NCBI GenBank assembly: GCA_964603615.1
Contig: CAZRVU010000073.1
Coordinates: 1 to 5,949, forward strand
From: JAAZMI01 sp964603615
GTDB taxonomy: Bacteria; Bacillota; Dethiobacteria; DTU022; UBA8154
Direction: 5' to 3'
Length of the DNA: 5,949 bases
The notes under the pieces were generated by a model that was given only the letters and a program-made list of their open reading frames with translations, was not told the origin of the DNA and ran no database searches. A program made the translations under genes and the position numbers. Shown one piece after another: positions 4,417-5,949 of this stretch; position 1 is the stretch's first letter, and each line of letters starts with the position of its first letter.

Positions 4417-4963
4417 AACCTAAATCCTCCCCTAAATACTTAATAAAAATAACCTGCCTCTCCCCTACCAGGGTTAACGATATATATTTTGCACATACCA
4501 AAAGCAACTGCTCCTTGGTTGTGATATTCAAATCCTTGCACAATATATTGGCATCTATAAAATCCTTGGCTGGTTCCGGCCTGGCAGACAAAATTTTCAT
4601 AGCCAATAGCTGTTCGCCTCTGGGTTTTAATAGTTTTAAATTAGAATATGTTTTATAGGTTTCTTTATCTTCTTTTATAATAGATTTCAACGGTTCTTTA
4701 ATTTCTTCATTGATCCACCCATCAGGAAGATTAAAGGCATACTTAGTAAGATCTAATATGTTATCCAATAATTTATAATTTATTTCAGAAAAAACACAGT
4801 CTATATCTTTGGTTGCGGGCCTGTGATCATAGACCAAGGTCATAATAGTGCCGCCATAGATCGTTATTTCCAACTGGAGCTGATTTTCCTTCAACCTTTC
4901 GTTGAGATAATCAAATATCTGCAACAGCCTTTTTTTATCCAGCAAACCAGTATTGTTTTGCAC
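4403..4963 (-). CDS. DUF6036/AbiEii-like nucleotidyltransferase
   Basis: This 186-residue protein starts at a GTG (4963) behind a strong GGGGGAGG site. Its N-terminal half shows the nucleotidyltransferase fold signature: a helix (LLQIFDYLNERLKENQ), strand ITIYGG with Gly37-Gly38, then HRPATKDIDCVF carrying Arg48 and the metal-binding pair Asp53 and Asp55. The C-terminal part has LLKPRGEQLLAMKILSARPE followed by KDFIDANILCKDL, typical of the DUF6036 and AbiEii branches (xxLLAMKLLAxRxKDxxD). AbiEii and MenT relatives transfer nucleotides to tRNA or other targets and act as toxins. Here the target is unknown. The overlapping 125-residue gene downstream is the probable partner. No AbiEi-like winged-helix antitoxin is present on either side within the window. 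Length fits the family and no damage is visible. Confidence 0.8.
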   Translation of the reverse strand: MQNNTGLLDKKRLLQIFDYLNERLKENQLQLEITIYGGTIMTLVYDHRPATKDIDCVFSEINYKLLDNILDLTKYAFNLPDGWINEEIKEPLKSIIKEDKETYKTYSNLKLLKPRGEQLLAMKILSARPEPAKDFIDANILCKDLNITTKEQLLLVCAKYISLTLVGERQVIFIKYLGEDLGYDWQ

Positions 4964-4979
4964 ATTCTCCCCTCCCCCA

Positions 4980-4996
4980 GATCACAGGCAGTGATC
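4980..4996 (-). promoter_or_regulatory. perfect 6-bp dyad in the leader of the nucleotidyltransferase operon
   Basis: GATCAC (4980-4985) and GTGATC (4991-4996) are separated by AGGCA. The dyad lies just upstream of the GGGGGAGG ribosome binding site and downstream of the proposed -10 box. It could be an operator for self-repression or an mRNA hairpin near the ribosome binding site. The repeat itself is certain; the role is inferred. Confidence 0.45.
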
Positions 4997-5055
4997 ATTT
5001 TAGACGTAGGTTTATAGCCCAACTGCGCTCTTTTTAATGGGAACCCTTAAATTGA

Positions 5056-5084
5056 ATTATAACACATTATTTGGAAATTGTGCA
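5056..5084 (-). promoter_or_regulatory. promoter of the nucleotidyltransferase operon
   Basis: On the minus strand TGCACA (5084-5079, four of six matches to the -35 consensus) is followed by 17 bases and a perfect TATAAT (5061-5056). The leader to the GTG would be about 85 bases, which leaves room for the dyad at 4980-4996. No convincing terminator separates it from the lipoprotein gene, so read-through is also possible. Confidence 0.5.
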
Positions 5085-5113
5085 CTATGCTTTCCATTTA
5101 GGCCTATTTAGCG

Positions 5114-5644
5114 CTATTTCGCTTTTGCATTATTTTTAATGTCTTGAACAGAATTGGGGAGTTCATCCGCGGATTGGCTTGCTACGGGCTCCCCGGTAAA
5201 CTTAAACCACCCACCTTCAGGGTCATGTTCGATAACCGCTGTGCCGCGGGCAATTGCTTTCTCCTCCTGATCCAATGCCGTAATGGTTATCAGGATTTTA
5301 TCCATTTCGCCTGAATATACATATTCATCGTCTTCAACCGGCGCCCAATACACTTTTTCAGCAGTCGTCAGGTTATTGCCTTGGAGGGTTACTTTGGCGT
5401 CCTTATAGGTGCAGAAGGCACCCCTATCGCAGACATAGGTATAAATTGTAGGATCACCGGGCGCATTTACCACTAATTCAAAGCCGAACATTGAGCTCAT
5501 AAACGGGCTGAATAAATCCCGGGGTGTAGTAATCGTCAACACCGGAATATCCGGATTAATTTCCTTGCGGGCAGGGTTTGTAAGCAAACAGGCGCCTGTT
5601 ATTACGACAGCAATCAGCGTTACGACGAAAAATAATTTTTTCAT
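5114..5644 (-). CDS. secreted lipoprotein of unknown function
   Basis: The ATG at 5644 is chosen because GGGGGGAG lies seven bases upstream and it places a classic signal peptide at the N-terminus, MKKLFFVVTLIAVVITGACL. The 176-residue precursor would be cleaved before Cys19 (TGAC, a slightly off-consensus lipobox with Thr at -3) and anchored to the outer face of the cytoplasmic membrane. The mature part is rich in predicted strands (FGFELVVNAPGD, YWAPVEDDEYVYSGEMDKIL, RGTAVIEHDPEGGWFKF), suggesting an Ig-like or beta-sandwich fold. It has two further Cys (72 and 78, VCDRGAFC) that could form a disulfide. The C-terminus is polar (SADELPNSVQDIKNNAKAK). No family is recognised. It lies just downstream of the metallophosphoesterase gene on the same strand, with its own likely promoter. 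Confidence 0.85.
   Translation of the reverse strand: MKKLFFVVTLIAVVITGACLLTNPARKEINPDIPVLTITTPRDLFSPFMSSMFGFELVVNAPGDPTIYTYVCDRGAFCTYKDAKVTLQGNNLTTAEKVYWAPVEDDEYVYSGEMDKILITITALDQEEKAIARGTAVIEHDPEGGWFKFTGEPVASQSADELPNSVQDIKNNAKAK
5576..5611 (-). repeat. 36-bp segment shared with 2612-2647 (copy 2)
   Basis: This copy lies within the intact lipoprotein gene and encodes residues 12-23 of its signal peptide and lipobox. It differs by one base from copy 1. Confidence 0.95.
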
Positions 5645-5691
5645 GATACAGCTCCCCCCTATTTTTGTCTTCACTTTTATAGACATGTAAT

Positions 5692-5720
5692 TTTATAAAG
5701 GGTTGGGGCATTTTGGCCAA
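5692..5720 (-). promoter_or_regulatory. promoter of the lipoprotein gene
   Basis: On the minus strand TTGGCC (5720-5715, four of six consensus matches) is followed by 17 bases and TATAAA (5697-5692, five of six). It lies between the metallophosphoesterase stop and the lipoprotein ribosome binding site, leaving a leader of about 40 bases. Confidence 0.55.
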
Positions 5721-5749
5721 ACAATAATCCTGGCATTGTTTTTTCCCGC

Positions 5750-5949
5750 TTATTTTCCCTGCACGGTAATCACGACAATTTCCGGCCTATTGAATAACCG
5801 CGGTACAGCCGTCGATTCCCTGGCTAATCCCCGGCTAACAATCAACACCGTCTCCCCCAAGCAATATTTGCCATTGGTGTACCGGGGGAAGAAACCTTGA
5901 TTAGGCGCTAACAAACCATTTTCAAGGATAAATGGGATACGCCATTGCC
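5750..5949 (-). CDS. calcineurin-like metallophosphoesterase (YkuE-type), C-terminal part, cut by window end
   Basis: Sixty-five residues are visible before the TAA at 5752-5750: QWRIPFILENGLLAPNQGFF, then PRYTNGKYCLGETVLIVSRG, then LARESTAVPRLFNRPEIVVI and TVQGK. This matches the end of membrane-associated calcineurin-like phosphoesterases of the YkuE/YaeI group. In these the metal-binding GHTHGGQ motif is followed directly by a segment of this kind, then by an SRGL turn and an FNRPEI(V) strand. The first visible residue, Gln, together with a preceding codon ending in GG, fits the end of HGGQ. The other metal ligands lie outside the window. The family hydrolyses phosphodiester or phosphomonoester bonds, often in lipid or nucleotide substrates; the substrate here is unknown. 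Plus-strand frames across this region are shadows. Confidence 0.85.
   Translation of the reverse strand, partial: QWRIPFILENGLLAPNQGFFPRYTNGKYCLGETVLIVSRGLARESTAVPRLFNRPEIVVITVQGK

Noticed and set aside
5722..5744. AACAAT ... ATTGTT hairpin followed by a T run on the plus strand
   Set aside because: A weak six-pair A-T stem on the strand opposite to the neighbouring genes; no transcript there would need it.
5703..5900. Plus-strand open frame of 65 codons
   Set aside because: It is antisense to the metallophosphoesterase C-terminus, which shows clear family motifs, and it has no ribosome binding site.

Overview
The window looks like accessory DNA from a low-to-mid G+C, probably spore-forming Firmicute (Clostridia, Peptococcaceae-like). 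This is inferred from strong purine-rich ribosome binding sites (AGGAGG, GGGGGGAG, GGGAGGAGG), use of GTG and TTG starts, a SEDS-family paralogue, and toxin-antitoxin families common in that group. No rRNA, tRNA, CRISPR array or replication origin was seen.

Layout. (i) 1-974: the 3' part of a SEDS (RodA/FtsW/SpoVE) membrane protein gene whose usual catalytic residues are replaced. (ii) 1170-1346: a 58-residue membrane protein with an excellent ribosome binding site. (iii) 1420-1901: the remnant of a REP-associated tyrosine (Y1/HUH) transposase. Two inverted REP hairpins, each preceded by GTAG, lie inside its reading frame, together with an in-frame 18-bp tandem repeat. A third REP-like hairpin follows the gene. 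(iv) 1852-2967, minus strand: a graveyard of gene fragments. It holds a 3'-truncated ParE/RelE toxin, a 5'-truncated Phd/YefM antitoxin, a SmpA/OmlA-like fragment, a lipoprotein signal-peptide fragment copied from (or shared with) the gene at 5114-5644, and an MNT nucleotidyltransferase fragment. (v) 2960-3617, plus strand: an intact Phd/YefM-ParE toxin-antitoxin operon with a near-consensus promoter. (vi) 3702-3846, minus strand: the C-terminal remnant of a HEPN protein. With the MNT fragment on the other side of the intact operon, it suggests a HEPN-MNT module that was split and decayed. (vii) 3835-4963, minus strand: a compact operon of a DUF6036/AbiEii-like nucleotidyltransferase, an overlapping 125-residue partner of unknown function, and a small two-helix membrane protein. 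Its leader holds a perfect dyad. (viii) 5114-5644, minus strand: an intact lipoprotein. (ix) 5750-5949, minus strand: the C-terminus of a calcineurin-like (YkuE-type) metallophosphoesterase, cut by the window end.

The theme is turnover of toxin-antitoxin modules beside a REP/RAYT element: one live Phd-ParE pair, one dead Phd-ParE pair, one dead HEPN-MNT pair, and one apparently live nucleotidyltransferase-plus-partner pair. The last is the best candidate here for a poorly described system. All family calls rest on reading motifs by eye; none was checked by database search.
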